Origin: Nectonema munidae
Lineage: Eukaryota > Nematomorpha > Nectonematoida > Nectonematidae
Length of the DNA: 64,000 bases
Assembly (NCBI GenBank): GCA_030549495.1
Contig: JAUIRK010000189.1
Coordinates: 124,001 to 188,000, forward strand
Direction: 5' to 3'
Part shown: one piece after another, positions 1 to 10,525 of the stretch
Layout of the letters: each line of letters begins with the position of its first letter
Position numbering within the stretch: position 1 is the stretch's first letter
Translations under genes and position numbers: made by a program
The notes under the pieces: model-generated
Databases searched by the model: none
Told to the model about the DNA's origin: nothing
What the model saw: the letters and a program-made list of their open reading frames with translations, nothing else

Positions 1-133
1 AACAAAGTATTGGATGCTGTAGCAACTTTTTGATTGGCTTTATAGTCTTCTAGTCTCAGCTCCTGATAAAAAACAATATAAAGATAATGTAGATTTTAAA
101 AGCGGCATAATAAAATGACAAATAGTAGCTTAA

Positions 134-259
134 CCCTTTCGTGCCAAGAAAAATCAAACGATATTATTAAAAAGTAGATTCATATAGAGAGCTATTTAAA
201 AAAGAAGACGAAGGTAAAATTGTTTATGTATCATATATGAAACACTGATCACGAAAGGG
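134..259. mobile_element. piggyBac-type MITE (126 bp)
   Basis: A short non-coding element begins CCCTTTCGTG and ends CACGAAAGGG, a perfect 10-bp terminal inverted repeat. TTAA precedes it at 130-133. The expected second TTAA reads TATA (260-263), so one target copy has probably mutated. TTAA targeting with CCC-type ends is the known signature of piggyBac-mobilised elements. The interior has no coding sequence. Its transposase source is not identified, and the ends differ from the MITE pair at 8.7 and 10.7 kb. Confidence 0.72.
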
Positions 260-1383
260 TATAATAAATTGGCAACCCTATAAAAAGCCTATCGCTATGA
301 ACATTGATTCCAAATATAAGATGCTAATTTGAATTATTAAGATATTACTTAAAATAACTACAGCGTAGAAGTTCCTTACCGAAAATAAGTACGTAGTTAT
401 CGATTAACACTTTCTAGGATCACATGTTCTTTAAAACGTAAAATAAAAACTTAGTGATAGATATTTCAAAAATGATTAAAACTTTATCCGTTTTATAGTT
501 AAATACATTAAATATCATAAAATATGCATACTATAGACATGGGGTGTACATGTTTCATTTTTATGAGTGAAAATTAATTATAAATTTTTTAAATAATTAA
601 TCGTACATAAAAATTATTTTTAAATCAAGATGATGACAAAATGTTAATCAACTGATAAGAGATTTTTTAAGTTATGAAGTTATAAAGGTATTAAAATTTT
701 GAAGTTGTAATACCGTTTTTACTGACTTATTTGTTCCAACTCGAGTTAAAATGTTTAAAGGGGACTTACTTTTAAATTACAATTACATCATTAAACATTA
801 TCTTTAGGATACAAGCAATTTTAAAATAGGTCTCTTTATAGAAAAAAAATTCCATTTTCCTATGTATGAATTTATATGTCAAAAGTTTCAAAAAAGTGAA
901 AACTTAATCTAACTGATTAATTAAGTAATCAACAATCTAAAAAGATAACTTATTATTTGAATATCACACAACTTTACAAACATATATGTGTCAAAAAAAT
1001 TCTAGGGTATTTTGATGTCGCTGAATCCAAAAACGAACTTCTTTTTTGAAATTAATTTTAGTTTTTGAGATATCCAATACTTTTATTTCAAAAAAGTAAT
1101 AAACATGCGTAAATTTATTGATATTGCCTTTATTATTTTTCACGTTTTGGCCAATAGGTATGACGAAAAATACATTTTAGACAACCTAGAGCACGTGAAT
1201 AAGCAAGAGTTATGTCCGTCCGAATTTATTTGTTGGTAATGTACGAGGTTCGAATTGAAAACAAATGTTACTTTGGAAAATAAAAAATAACAAAATAGAA
1301 ACACAACAAAGAATGCATCAATACAATGTTTGTATGAAATTCCCTAATGTGACTTTTCCGAGCAAGCCGTATTTGAGCATAAT
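260..1383. other. AT-rich DNA, nothing recognised
   Basis: Low-complexity AT-rich sequence with no sustained coding frame, inverted repeat or motif I can name on either strand. It lies downstream of the last Nup98 exon seen (minus strand), so it may be intron or 3' flank of that gene. Confidence 0.5.
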
Positions 1384-1700
1384 ATGCTTCTCGCACCTGC
1401 ACTGATATCTTTTTTCCATTATTCTAAATTCTTGATAGAACCTTTGTCACTGTCCTGCAATCAAATCAGTACATGTGGTCATGAAGATAGTGTAGCTTTA
1501 AACTCATGTGGGCCCCAGGTTATGAAAACGGTGAATCATATCTTGCAACAAATCTTCATAGTTGTCTGCTTTGTAGTTACTCAAGTTCTTAATAACTAAG
1601 ACATAGTTGCACACAGGTTCAGCCTTACACATAGAAACTATGAAAATCGCATCTTAAAATGAACTTTCGAATTTGAGGACTATCGAATGTATAAGCTTCT
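1384..1700 (-). pseudogene. Decayed mobile-element protein remnant
   Basis: On the minus strand the region around 1,470-1,580 reads in pieces as a stretch like DNYEDLLQDMIHRFHNLG and then MSLKLHYLHDHM. From memory this resembles a repeated animal mobile-element protein containing MSLKVHFLHSHL followed by FPENLG, but I do not know its proper family name. The reading is scattered over frames, so this is an old non-functional relic. Local GC is higher than in the flanks. Family assignment is an inference from short matches. Confidence 0.35.
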
Positions 1701-1739
1701 GGGTCTTCAATACTTAGTGTAGAATCTTGCAAATGTATG

Positions 1740-3198
1740 CAAAACAATTATCTTTAAAAACTGTTTCATTAATATGGGTTAAAAATACATTTTAGACAAC
1801 CAATTCTTCTTTGACAGGCAACGGTGGAGGATGATTTTTTGGGTCAACAACGGTTTCAATTATGATGTTAGCTTTACACATCGTCATTGTCCATTGAGGG
1901 TCATACTGTTCATTTCTAGTAATCTTTCTTTACCCAGTTGTCCTATAGGCAAAGTAAACCAAGGAACCCGTGAATTCACTTCGCCTCACAGGAAAAATGT
2001 TCACTATCTTAGGTTCGACACACTTTAGTCTTGTAAGAACTGTTGATAGAGAGATGAACATCTTTTTGTTGATATTCCAATTTTCTCATCTTCAGAAGAA
2101 GCCCCTAAACATTATTAGAGAAAACCAGTCCCAACTGAGGTAAGGAAGTAAGTTAGCTTCTCTGGTGGGATGACATTATTTAGGCATCTAGTTTCAAACA
2201 GTTATCTTTATGCCTGAATGTTAAAATCCCAATTTTTTCATGATCACTAAACTTTCCTTTGTGCAACTTCTTAGATTTTAAAAATCTTTGTTCATATTTG
2301 ATGTTATTACTGCTATCTATGCAACGCAAGCTCCGGACGTCTTTTCTATCTGACAAACGAAACTCAGGAAATGAAAACTATCATTGTTGTACAGTTTGGT
2401 AAAGGAACACTATCACTATGAGACAACGGTCGGTGGCTGACTACAAATCCGGTTACTCCCAAGTATGTTTCTTATAACACTTGAATCTTATCACATCGAC
2501 ACAACAAAAATAACATCGTGATAGTCTTAAGAGTTTAGCCAACTAATTGGAACGCCAAAGAGGAGACCTTTCTTTCCCCTTTTGTCTACTTCATTGAGCG
2601 CTAACTTTTACAAAGTTTTATAAGGAGCACGCATGTCTTAATCTCCAATCTTCACTCCTCCTTCTTTGACAATGCAAAACATATTCACTGCAAACATAAC
2701 AGAATTCGCTAAGATCATTTGCACAGCTCATATTATTCATTTTATTCTCGAAAAACTCATATTAATCTACAAAATAGAAGATAAAAAAAATGTAAATACA
2801 TGCTAATAATAAAAAAGCTAAAATTAGATGTGAACATGCTTGAAGTACATTAAAATTAGTTGTGATATTGGGATAAAATTCCCATAATTTCAAGATCGTA
2901 TAGCAAATTTGGGAAAACTAGTGTCACAGGTTAATCAGAATCTTCAAATTACCTAAACGAGTTGAAAAATTTTGGACAACTCGAAAAAAAATGTTAGAGC
3001 CAAATTTTACCAAATTATCATATGGATACCCTTTGTTAGGAATAATATCCTATCCTAATTTCAAAGAATCATCTTTAAAAATATGTCTAAATTAGATATT
3101 TGAAATTATAAATCTTAAACATATTAGATGGAAAGTTTATTCGATAGTTAAACTTCCTTTAAAATTAATAGTTAAATATTCTTCAAAATTGTGTATAC
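1740..3198. other. Unassigned sequence downstream of Nup98 exons
   Basis: The stretch 1,740-2,740 has somewhat higher GC and may hold more of the relic at 1.4-1.7 kb. I cannot support a specific protein. From 2,750 to 3,198 it is AT-rich. I searched the minus strand for a continuation of the GLEBS domain and for more FG repeats and found none, so the next Nup98 exon is probably outside the window. Confidence 0.4.
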
Positions 3199-3365
3199 CT
3201 CAATACTCTTGGATTCGTATTCTTTCATAAAAGTTATTGTTTGATATGAAATACTGATATTCGTAGCAATACTATTCTTCATCATTGTATCAGAAGTCGT
3301 TACACACTTAAATTTAACAGACGTGCCAAGTATTGGAGCGGCTTGAGGAGCCCCAAATAGTGATC
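3199..3365 (-). CDS. Nup98: Nup98 exon with GLEBS motif
   Basis: This internal exon of nucleoporin Nup98 starts after a TTTTTTTCAG acceptor and ends GAG before gtatac. It opens with one FG repeat (SLFGAP), then a stretch aligning to the vertebrate GLEBS motif: TSVKFK, SDTMMKNSIATNIS, and MKEYESKSIE, matching vertebrate MKEYESKSLE. GLEBS is the segment of Nup98 that binds Rae1/Gle2, linking the pore to mRNA export. It enters after one base of a split Gly codon and leaves in phase 0. The next exon, expected to start near ELRLEDY, was not found. Identification rests on the GLEBS match, which among nucleoporins is specific to Nup98-type proteins. Confidence 0.9.
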
Positions 3366-3801
3366 CTGAAAAAAATACAAAACATTTAATCATGGTTAAA
3401 AAGACTAAAATAGATGATAAATCAAAAAAAATTAAACATAACAAATGAAAGTGCTACAACAAAATTAATGTAGCTATTCAACCAAGCAAAAACAAATATA
3501 AACATTGGCCGACAAGAACATCAGTACAGTATGAATGAGGATGTACTGAATTTTACCACCCTTCTATAAAAATTTAAATACGCACCTGTAGACAGGTTAA
3601 TATAACATTACTCTTAAAAAACCATAATGCATATCAAATAGGTAAAAAAAAATGCGTAGGTTTTAAACTCAAATTAGTCGAAGAATTAATGTTAAGAAAT
3701 CATTTATATTAAATTCCATCGCAAACCAAGTTTATGAATAGGAAGAATCCCCGTGAATAATAGTATTGAGTTTGGAAAGAAGGAAGTGTAAAAAATTAAA
3801 C
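3366..3801 (-). other. Nup98: Nup98 intron
   Basis: Intron of about 436 bp between the FG exon and the GLEBS exon, with gt donor below 3,802 and ag acceptor at 3,367-3,366 on the minus strand. AT-rich; no inserted element recognised. Confidence 0.75.
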
Positions 3802-3933
3802 CAGAAGCTTGATTAGTTGAAGCTCCAAAAATGCTTCCAGGAGTAGATGAAAAAATACTCTTCGTTGTAGCAGCAGGCGTTCCGAAAAAACTGGATTGAG
3901 TAGTAGCAGATTGTTGAGTGTTACTGCCAAAGT
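3802..3933 (-). CDS. Nup98: Nup98 exon, FG-repeat segment
   Basis: Encodes about 43 residues typical of an FG nucleoporin: FGSNTQQSATTQSSFFG, SIFSSTPGSIFGAS, NQASG. FG dipeptides are spaced by Ser/Thr/Gln/Ala linkers, which form the cohesive permeability barrier of the nuclear pore. The exon starts after a TTGTATTGTTTTAG acceptor and ends at TCTG before gttta. Phase is 1 in and 1 out: the split Asn codon joins it to the exon at 8,378 and the split Gly codon joins it to the GLEBS exon. The reading continues past the donor for some codons, but that extension loses FG character and is read as intron. Confidence 0.85.
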
Positions 3934-4389
3934 CTAAAACAATACAAATACAAATCAAACTTAATACTGATTTGGATATAGATGTATCAGGGTATCAATC
4001 ACGTTATACTATCAATTTTGTTGATATAGAATTTCTCAAAAGCTTTGTATTATACTAATTTACAAAGCCAAACCTATTGATAAAAATATAGGAAGTCTAT
4101 TAAAATTTTGTCGTATTATTTCGTTAATTTTGCAAAACTTTACCCCACGCTTCAAATAGATAGATCGAAGATTTTAAAATATTTTGCCGTTGTTGCCTTT
4201 TCTAAGGAGTCAGAATAGAATTTCGAAATAAATCATAATGTATAATGTAAGAAAACTTTGTCTAAAGTGTGTAGTAAAAATCTCATAGAGGTAGAATAAA
4301 ACGGGTTGTTTTGGTTTTTACTTTAGCGTGTAATGAAATCAGTTCAAAATAGATCACTATTTGAGGTTTGTGTTTCCAGTTTTGAATTT

Positions 4390-5060
4390 TAACTTCTTCA
4401 GATTGGTACCCTCTTCATTTTATTCCATATCAAGGTAAAAGCATAAATAAACGAACTGTTCCTTTAGGAACAAGCGTAGTCTATCAAATGATAGAAACAA
4501 TCGAAGATCCGCAAAAATACATTTTCTACTGTGATAATCTTTTTACTTCTTTGCCTCTTTTGGAGTAATGCAAAAATTTGAAAATCAAGGTAACTGGAAC
4601 TCTTCGATCCAAGAGAATTCAAAATTGTCCTTTGAATGAATCAGCTGTTATAATGAAAAATGAACAAAGAGGCTATTATGAAAGCGTTTATACAAGCGAA
4701 TTATGCGTTTGTCGATATAAAGATAATAGTGTTCTCACAATGACAACAAATTTTATGAAAAGTGAAGCGACTAATTTTGCTAACAGACGAATGAAAGGCA
4801 ATTCTAAAAAAGTACTGGTTCAAGAGCCTGCAATTATAAAAGATTATAATTCAAATATGGGAGGTGTTGATCTCTTACACTCCTACATGGCAAATGTTGG
4901 TGGTACTGGATGCCTCTCATTAACATTTTCAGACTCCTTCAAGTTGCTTCTTTAGAACATATTGCTAATTGCATGGAAATACATCACAAGTAGAAATTTT
5001 GATAAAAATTGTAGAAGAATTCGTTCGCAATGCTCCATCGTCTTCAAGTAAAGGGAGTTT
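4390..5060 (+). pseudogene. piggyBac transposase fragment (PGBD-like)
   Basis: The plus strand encodes the catalytic half of a piggyBac-family transposase in broken frames. It begins near WYPLHFIPYQGKS, continues with a second catalytic-Asp region (FYCDNLFTSLPLLE), and reaches NSNMGGVDLLHSYM, which holds the third catalytic Asp. The longest open part is 4,578-4,955. The frame shifts around 4,565 and again after 4,890, and the N-terminal part with the first Asp is missing. No TTAA-bounded inverted ends could be assigned. It is a different piggyBac lineage from the element at 6.1 kb and is clearly dead. Confidence 0.75.
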
Positions 5061-5464
5061 GTTGAAAAAATACTAGAAAAATATGTTCAGTTTGCACGAA
5101 AATTTTTCTTGTTTTAACAGTTATCACAACTAATCTGTTTATATGCTCACTGTTCCCATTGGAAGCATACGTTTTTTTTCAAAAACTGCTTTTTTTAATT
5201 AAATAAAATATCTTTAGGTATAATTGTTGGATGTTTAGAATGTTTCTATCACTTTTGTATAGCAAAAAAATAAAATTTATTGTCGGTCGTAAATGGGTAG
5301 TATACTGAAATTTCAAAGCATCTATATGATTAGCAACACTAGAAGAAACATTAGTTCCCAAAATCATGTTATTTTCAAAAAATTTAAAATTTTAAACATC
5401 CAATATTTTATCAGAAATTGTTAAACTATTATGCGAAGGTTTCATATTTTGAGGGCTCATCCAT

Positions 5465-5885
5465 AAAATTCTTTGAATCTTTTAACAAAATCGAGATCAT
5501 TTTTGTAACAAATACAATTAACACTTCCAGCACAATAATTAACTAATTCATGACCATTACTTTTGCAATTATAACAGACAGGCTTATCAAAAGCCTCCTT
5601 CAAAGAACAATCACCAGACTTGTAACTATTTGCACAATATTTACAATTTATGCGATTCTTACAAAACTTTAAGGTATGCCCATAATGACAATTCGTGCAA
5701 AATTTAACTGAAAATAGTTATAACATCTTACCAAATTAAAATTAAAGTAAATATAAAAATTATTAAATTTGATAAGATTATAAACTTTTGGTGATACCGC
5801 AACAACGACTAGCCGCTTACCAGCAAACTTTGAACTTTTAGAGAAGATTAATTTAAGGAAATTGTTGCTATCTTCATTCAAGAGG
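5465..5885 (-). pseudogene. LINE ORF1 fragment with zinc knuckles
   Basis: On the minus strand 5,700 to 5,470 encodes a run of Cys/His motifs: FCTNCHYGHTLKFC, CKYCANSYKSGDC and CYNCKSNGHELVNYC. Closely spaced CCHC-type knuckles of this kind are characteristic of ORF1 proteins of non-LTR retrotransposons of the I/Jockey type. Upstream (5,880-5,770) lies NEDSNNFLKLIFSKSSKFAG in another frame, probably the preceding part of the same ORF1, separated by AT-rich filler. There is no RT nearby, so this is an isolated fragment. Confidence 0.55.
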
Positions 5886-6115
5886 TTTAATAAATTAGGG
5901 TTCTTTATCTATATCATATTATTAACTGTATCATCTTTCATATTACAAAAAAAAATTAAACTTATTATGATATAATAAAATAAAAATAATTTTTATGAAA
6001 GAGTATTAATAGCAGCTTATAAACAAAAATTTTAAATTGATAGAAATATGTTAAATTTTTAACTATCCAAAAAAATAATAGTACATTAAAAATTCTTGAT
6101 AGAGGGAAATAAATT

Positions 6116-6119
6116 TTAA
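6116..6119. repeat. TTAA target site, left of piggyBac
   Basis: The TTAA tetranucleotide directly precedes CACTAGAAGG, the left terminus. The matching copy is at 8,204-8,207. TTAA duplication is the invariant target signature of piggyBac. Confidence 0.9.
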
Positions 6120-8203
6120 CACTAGAAGGACCAAAGACGTCAATTGACGTAAACTATACTTTGATATTGGATTTATCACTATAGCATGTGTGACTATACC
6201 ATCATACTACGTGACAATGTTTTAATTAATGTTTCATTTGACATATGTGTTATTTTATCTTTGAAGAATTCAACTTCAAGATGATGTGTCATTTTTGACA
6301 TAAAGGACCATCTGCGTCAATTGACGTCTAACTTTTATATTCATTCATACACATATACGAATAAGTATATTATTGTTTTTTTGCTTTATTCTTAGCTTCT
6401 CACTCATTTCTTTGTCTTACAATTCTTTTCGATCATCATGGATATGCTTTTTTCAAGTGGAGAAGATAAATCTGGCAGTGATTTTTTGGATGATGAGAAT
6501 GGAATCTTTCTTTTTGAGCAGAGTTTTTGCAATTCTAGTGATATTCCTTTCTCTTGTGATAGTGAAGAAGTTGAAGATGAAAGCGAAGATAGCGAGGATC
6601 AGAAAAATTCAGACATCTTTATCAGTAAAGACAAATCAATTTGGACAAAAATCTCAAAAATGAATTGAAGAGAGGACGCGTTCAACAACAAAACATAACA
6701 AGATTTTCGCCAGGTCCAACAATTTATGCTATCACTCATACAGAAAAAAACAGTCCTCTTTCTTCCTTTCGACTTCTTTTTTCTGAAAAATGCTTCGATT
6801 CATTCAGCAGTGTACAATTGCAGAAGCTAAAAGAGTAACAAAAAATTCGGATTGGAATGTTTCTTTAGAAGAATTAGAAAAGTTCATAGGCTTGATATTC
6901 ACTAGAGGAGTTATTGGTGCAAAAAACTTACCTATAAAAAGTATGTGGCGTAAAGCATGGGGTTGTGAAATTTTTCCCAGTACTATGGCACGTACACGGT
7001 TTTTAGAAATAATGAAGTTTCTTCGTTTTGACTATAAAAGTGAAAGGAAAATTCGATTTGTCCAAGATAAATTTTGCTTGATTTCTTCAGTGTGGAATGA
7101 ATTTATACAAAACAGCCAAAAATGCTTTGTTCCAGGCGCATTTATCACTGTAGACGAACAACTTATGCCGTGCAAGTCTAGATGCAAGTTTATTCAATTC
7201 ATGTCTAACAAGCCTGATAAATACGGCATAAAGTTTTGGCTTGCTGTTGATCTAGACACAAAATATTTGGTGAATGGTTTTCCTTACCTTGGCAAAGACA
7301 TCACCACTCAAAATAGTGCAAGCTCTCCAACTGATGCTGTTATGAAATTGATCAAGCCTTATTATAACAGAGGGTACAACATTACTTGCGACAACTACTT
7401 CACATCACTCAACTTGGCTGTACAACTCCATCAAAAAAAGTGTAGCTTGATTGGTACCATTCGCAACACAAGGAAAGAAATACCTTTGATTTTGAAAGAA
7501 AAGCACGCGCTTTATCATACTTTAGCCTTGAAATCAGAAGAACATCGATTCCTCACTCTTACGAAGTACCAATGCAAGAAGTCCAAATCTGTCATCATTC
7601 TCAGCAGCATGCACCAGGATGTTCAAGTACCAACTGAGAACAACCAGAAGAAAAATCGGAAACTGTTCTTTTTTATAATCAGACAAAATCAGGTGTCGAT
7701 GTGTTTGACCAAATGATAAGATTGTATTCAACAAAAGCAGCAAGTAGAAGATGGCCCGTACAAGTTTTTTACAATATCTTGGACATGGCCTCAATAAATA
7801 GTTGGATACTTTACAATAAAGTTAATAATTTGAATTTATCAAGGTTGAAATTTTTCCAACAACTTAGTGAACAATTGACTGAATATAAAATTCATGAGGA
7901 GAAAGAATTTTCAAAAACTATCGAAAGATGCTTACCACAAAAGCGTAGAACTTGTTCCAACAAAAATTGCAAGAATAGAACTACAGATTTATGTTGTGGC
8001 TGTAAAAAGCCAATTTGTGGTACATGTGGGGTAAAAAAATGCAAAACTTGCATTTAATATTTGTTTTTTAACTTAAATAAATTTTTTCATTATTTTTTTA
8101 ATTTTTATTTGAAGAAATTCAAGATAATTTTGATATTTGGTATATAAGCGTCAATTGACGTATTCGGACCTTTATGGTGAATTTTTTTTTGGCCCTTCTA
8201 GTG
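6120..8203 (+). mobile_element. Near-complete piggyBac transposon (2.08 kb)
   Basis: The element is bounded by TTAA on both sides. It has terminal inverted repeats CACTAGAAGG followed by A/G-CCAAA at the left and the reverse complement at the right. A 12-bp palindrome CGTCAATTGACG occurs inside the left end (about 6,138 and 6,318) and inside the right end (about 8,151). Between the ends lies one transposase gene on the plus strand. Length, ends and gene order fit an autonomous piggyBac. Intact TTAA copies and matching termini suggest a fairly recent insertion, but the coding frame is interrupted. It sits inside a Nup98 intron in antisense orientation. Confidence 0.93.
6438..8057 (+). pseudogene. 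piggyBac transposase, frameshifted
   Basis: The N-terminus (from Met at 6,438) is acidic, with many Asp, Glu and Ser residues, as usual for the family. The core (6,790-7,716) carries TVDEQLMPCKSRC (first catalytic Asp), NKPDKYGIKFW, and ITCDNYFTSLNLA (second Asp). The third Asp, in SGVDVFDQMIRLYS, is in another frame. The C-terminus (7,701-8,057) ends in a Cys-rich finger with CSNKNC, CCGCKKPICGTCG and CKTC, matching the RING/PHD-like DNA-binding tail of piggyBac transposases. Frame changes near 6,650, 6,800 and 7,690 break the gene unless short introns are removed. Total coding length of roughly 530 residues is normal. Confidence 0.88.
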
Positions 8204-8207
8204 TTAA
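8204..8207. repeat. TTAA target site, right of piggyBac
   Basis: The second TTAA copy directly follows CCTTCTAGTG, completing the target duplication with 6,116-6,119. Confidence 0.9.
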
Positions 8208-8225
8208 AGGATAAATATTTTTTAC

Positions 8226-8378
8226 TGAAAAGAGAAGATCCAAAACTTTGGTTGGTAGTCCCAAAGAGATTTTTGTTAGCATTGCTAGAATTTGTTGCAC
8301 CAAATAAACTTGATGATGAAGAAAGTGGATTTGTTTGAAAAATAGAAGACTGCTGCGTTGTTTGAGTACCGAACAAAT
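8226..8378 (-). CDS. Nup98: Nup98 exon, FG-repeat segment (most 5' seen)
   Basis: Encodes about 51 residues of FG-nucleoporin sequence: LFGTQTTQQSSIFQTNP, SSSSSLFGATNSS and NLFGTTNQSFGSSLF. It follows a TTTTGTTTAAG acceptor and ends TTTTCA before gtaaaa. It enters in phase 1 and leaves in phase 1, completing an Asn codon with the exon at 3,933. The upstream exon must end in phase 1; I scanned the minus strand up to about 13 kb without finding more FG repeats. Without the GLEBS exon this alone could be any FG nucleoporin. Confidence 0.85.
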
Positions 8379-8487
8379 CTTAAACAAAAGAAAAAAATAA
8401 ATATTAAAATAGAAACAAAAACTTAACCGCCATAGTACTGTGAACACATTTTATTATAAGAATATTTTTATTTTATTTTACATTAAT

Positions 8488-8526
8488 GCCCTTTTAGAAA
8501 TCGGTTGAGCACTTGTCAACTATTAT
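8488..8526 (+). repeat. Direct repeat, copy 1 (pairs with 9,005-9,042)
   Basis: GCCCTTTTAGAAATCGGTTG, then AGCAC and an ACTATTAT run, recurs about 517 bp downstream with a few differences. The pair brackets a TTAA MITE and a telomere-like repeat. It could be an old segmental duplication or ends of an unrecognised element; no terminal inverted repeat accompanies it. Confidence 0.55.
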
Positions 8527-8710
8527 ATATTTTAGTTCTAAATAAGGGGCGCACATCCGTGGGAGTGCGGGTCGAAAAGGCCTTTTGCCGCCCCGTCCCC
8601 TATCAATAATGTTGAATTCTCTTAATTATATTTATTTAATATAATTTTCTTCATTTTTTTGAAGCACCCTAATGTATGTCTAGATGTTTTTTGTGTCAGA
8701 CGTGTATTAA

Positions 8711-8840
8711 CCCATTTAGGGCCATGGTTCCTATTTTGGAACATAAGTAATTTCATCTTCGTCTGCTTTTTTCAATGACTTTGAATATAAATCGTCTGCG
8801 TTTTTTTAGATATCGTCTGCTTTGCTTGGCCTTAAATGGG
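8711..8840. mobile_element. piggyBac-type MITE, copy 1 (130 bp)
   Basis: TTAA (8,707-8,710) then CCCATTTAGGGCCA at the left; TGGCCTTAAATGGG then TTAA (8,841-8,844) at the right. The interior has no coding capacity and contains TCGTCTGC three times. A second 130-bp copy lies at 10,655-10,784 with near-identical interior. Both are precisely TTAA-flanked, so they are independent insertions of one MITE family. Confidence 0.9.
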
Positions 8841-8901
8841 TTAATACAAATAAAAAGGAAAGTTTTGTCAAGAATATCAATAAATGCACATGTAAACACG
8901 A

Positions 8902-8978
8902 AACCTAACCTCAACCCTAACACTAACTCGAATACTAACTATAATACTAATGCTAATTCTACTCTAATTCTAACCCCA
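8902..8978 (+). repeat. Degenerate CTAAC/CCTAA telomere-like array
   Basis: About 77 bp of imperfect hexamer repeats built on CTAAC/CTAAT (ACCTAACCTCAACCCTAACA and variants). It resembles decayed interstitial telomeric DNA (CCTAA or CCCTAA units). Alternatively it is simply an old microsatellite. Confidence 0.5.
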
Positions 8979-9004
8979 AGAATAGGTTTCAAAAATTTTA
9001 CACG

Positions 9005-9042
9005 GCCCTTTTAGAAATTGGTTGAGCACATCAGAACTATTA
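9005..9042 (+). repeat. Direct repeat, copy 2 (pairs with 8,488-8,526)
   Basis: GCCCTTTTAGAAATTGGTTG followed by AGCACATCAGAACTATTAT, matching copy 1 apart from a few substitutions and a short indel. Confidence 0.55.
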
Positions 9043-9299
9043 TGAAAATCAAGAAAAAAATTTGAATAGTCAAAATCGGCAGTAGAGTGAAATTTCTTGT
9101 ATGCATAATTATTTAATCGAACAGACCAACAATACAATCGTATAAAAGTTAACAAGAACAAAAATAAACCAATTTTAAGTTGCTATAAAATAGAGACAAA
9201 ACTTAATTTTACTTTAAAAATTAAAATATTTTATGTATTATAATAAGTAACGCAAATTAAAAGCTATTTGTTTTCAGACTTAATCTCATGGGTAGCTAC

Positions 9300-10525
9300 T
9301 AGTGATGGGACGATTAATCGGAATCGTATCGGAATAATCGGAAATTTTCTCTAGCATCGGAAATCGGAATCGGAGTGGAAATATTTCAACTCGCTCCGAT
9401 ACCAAAACGATTCCAAGTTAATACGTTACATTGATTTCCTTTACTTTGGATTTTATTGTATAAATGATTTTACTACTTATTGTGTAGAATCACTTGATTC
9501 GACAAAATTATTTAATTATAAAAAAATTTAACATTTTTTTGTGTTAATTGTGCATTATTATGTTTAAGCTACTTTTTTTTGTAAATTTTGCGTTATAATT
9601 TTATATAAAAAACATTAGTTCAAATAAATTTTATTTAAATAATAAATTAAAAAATTGTAAAATCTCATTGTGTAAGTCGGATGTGTCGATCATTCGCTTA
9701 AATCGAAGATGATACTGGTCCCCATCGCATTTAAGAACTAATAACATTGTAGAAACTTTTCTTAACTCGAAGTGATAATGAGCGAAGCGTTGAATTAAAT
9801 TTCAGTTTTGAAAAATGTTTTACTGAGATTAAATAAAGAAAAATTCAAAATGAGAAAGAAAACAAGAAAAAAGTCATCAATTTTATATATAACAACAACT
9901 CGAAAACTGGAGACTGAAATTACGAAATATTTAAAATATAAATTAATAGAAAAAACTCAACTCCGTTTGAATGGTGGAAAGCTAACAAAGAAGACCTTCC
10001 AATATTGGCGTTTTTTTTCTTTCAAAAAAGTATTTATGTGCTCCGCCTTCTTCAGTTGAAAGTGAAAGAGTTTTTAGTATTGGAGGAAATATTTATTCTC
10101 CAAAAAGAAATCGCTTAGAAACAAAAACAGGAGAAATGCTTGTTTTTGCACTATAATTTATGAAAGCTCCAATTTAATTACGATTGATTCAAAAGATCTC
10201 TATGTAATATTAATAAAATTTTATTCTATCATTATAAGCTGAATATGCTTCTCACTGCTGAAAATTATGACTATAGTTTTTTTAATTTTCAAAATTTATA
10301 CTCAAAATTTTCAAAAGTGGATTATTTATATAATTTTGCTTTCATATTGAGGATATTTATTCGCAAAAAGTGATAGAAATTAATTGAAGTTCAAAATAAT
10401 ATTAAAAAGTTATTTAAAGTTGTAATATTTTAGAATCGGAATTGTATCGGGAATCGTATCGGGAACAGGTATATTATCGGAATCGTATCGGAATCGTTAT
10501 TAATTTTGGTATCGTCCAATCACTA
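9300..10525 (+). mobile_element. hAT transposon, internally deleted (1.23 kb)
   Basis: Terminal inverted repeats TAGTGATGGGACGAT and ATCGTCCAATCACTA are flanked by a perfect 8-bp duplication GTAGCTAC (9,292-9,299 and 10,526-10,533). An 8-bp target duplication with TAG-type ends defines the hAT superfamily (Ac-like). Both subterminal regions are packed with ATCGGAATCGTATCGG-type repeats. Only the C-terminal part of the transposase remains inside, so this is an internally deleted, non-autonomous derivative. The unmutated duplication suggests a relatively recent insertion. Confidence 0.95.
9940..10155 (+). pseudogene. hAT transposase C-terminal remnant
   Basis: The frames between 9,940 and 10,155 contain FEWWKANKEDLPIL, then APPSSVESERVFSIGG and SPKRNRLETKTGEML. 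The SSVxSERVFSxGG signature and the following RxxL segment mark the hAT dimerisation domain at the transposase C-terminus. The tryptophan-rich WW motif before it is typical of Ac-like members. The N-terminal two thirds, including zinc finger and catalytic residues, are absent. Confidence 0.85.

Larger units (their letters stand above)
3934..8225 (-). other. Nup98: Large Nup98 intron loaded with transposons
   Basis: An intron of about 4.3 kb separates two FG exons. It contains an eroded piggyBac fragment (plus strand), a LINE ORF1 fragment (minus strand) and a nearly complete piggyBac (6,120-8,203). The piggyBac right end lies only about 20 bp from the donor site of the upstream exon. Removing the three insertions would leave only roughly 1 kb. 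Confidence 0.75.
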
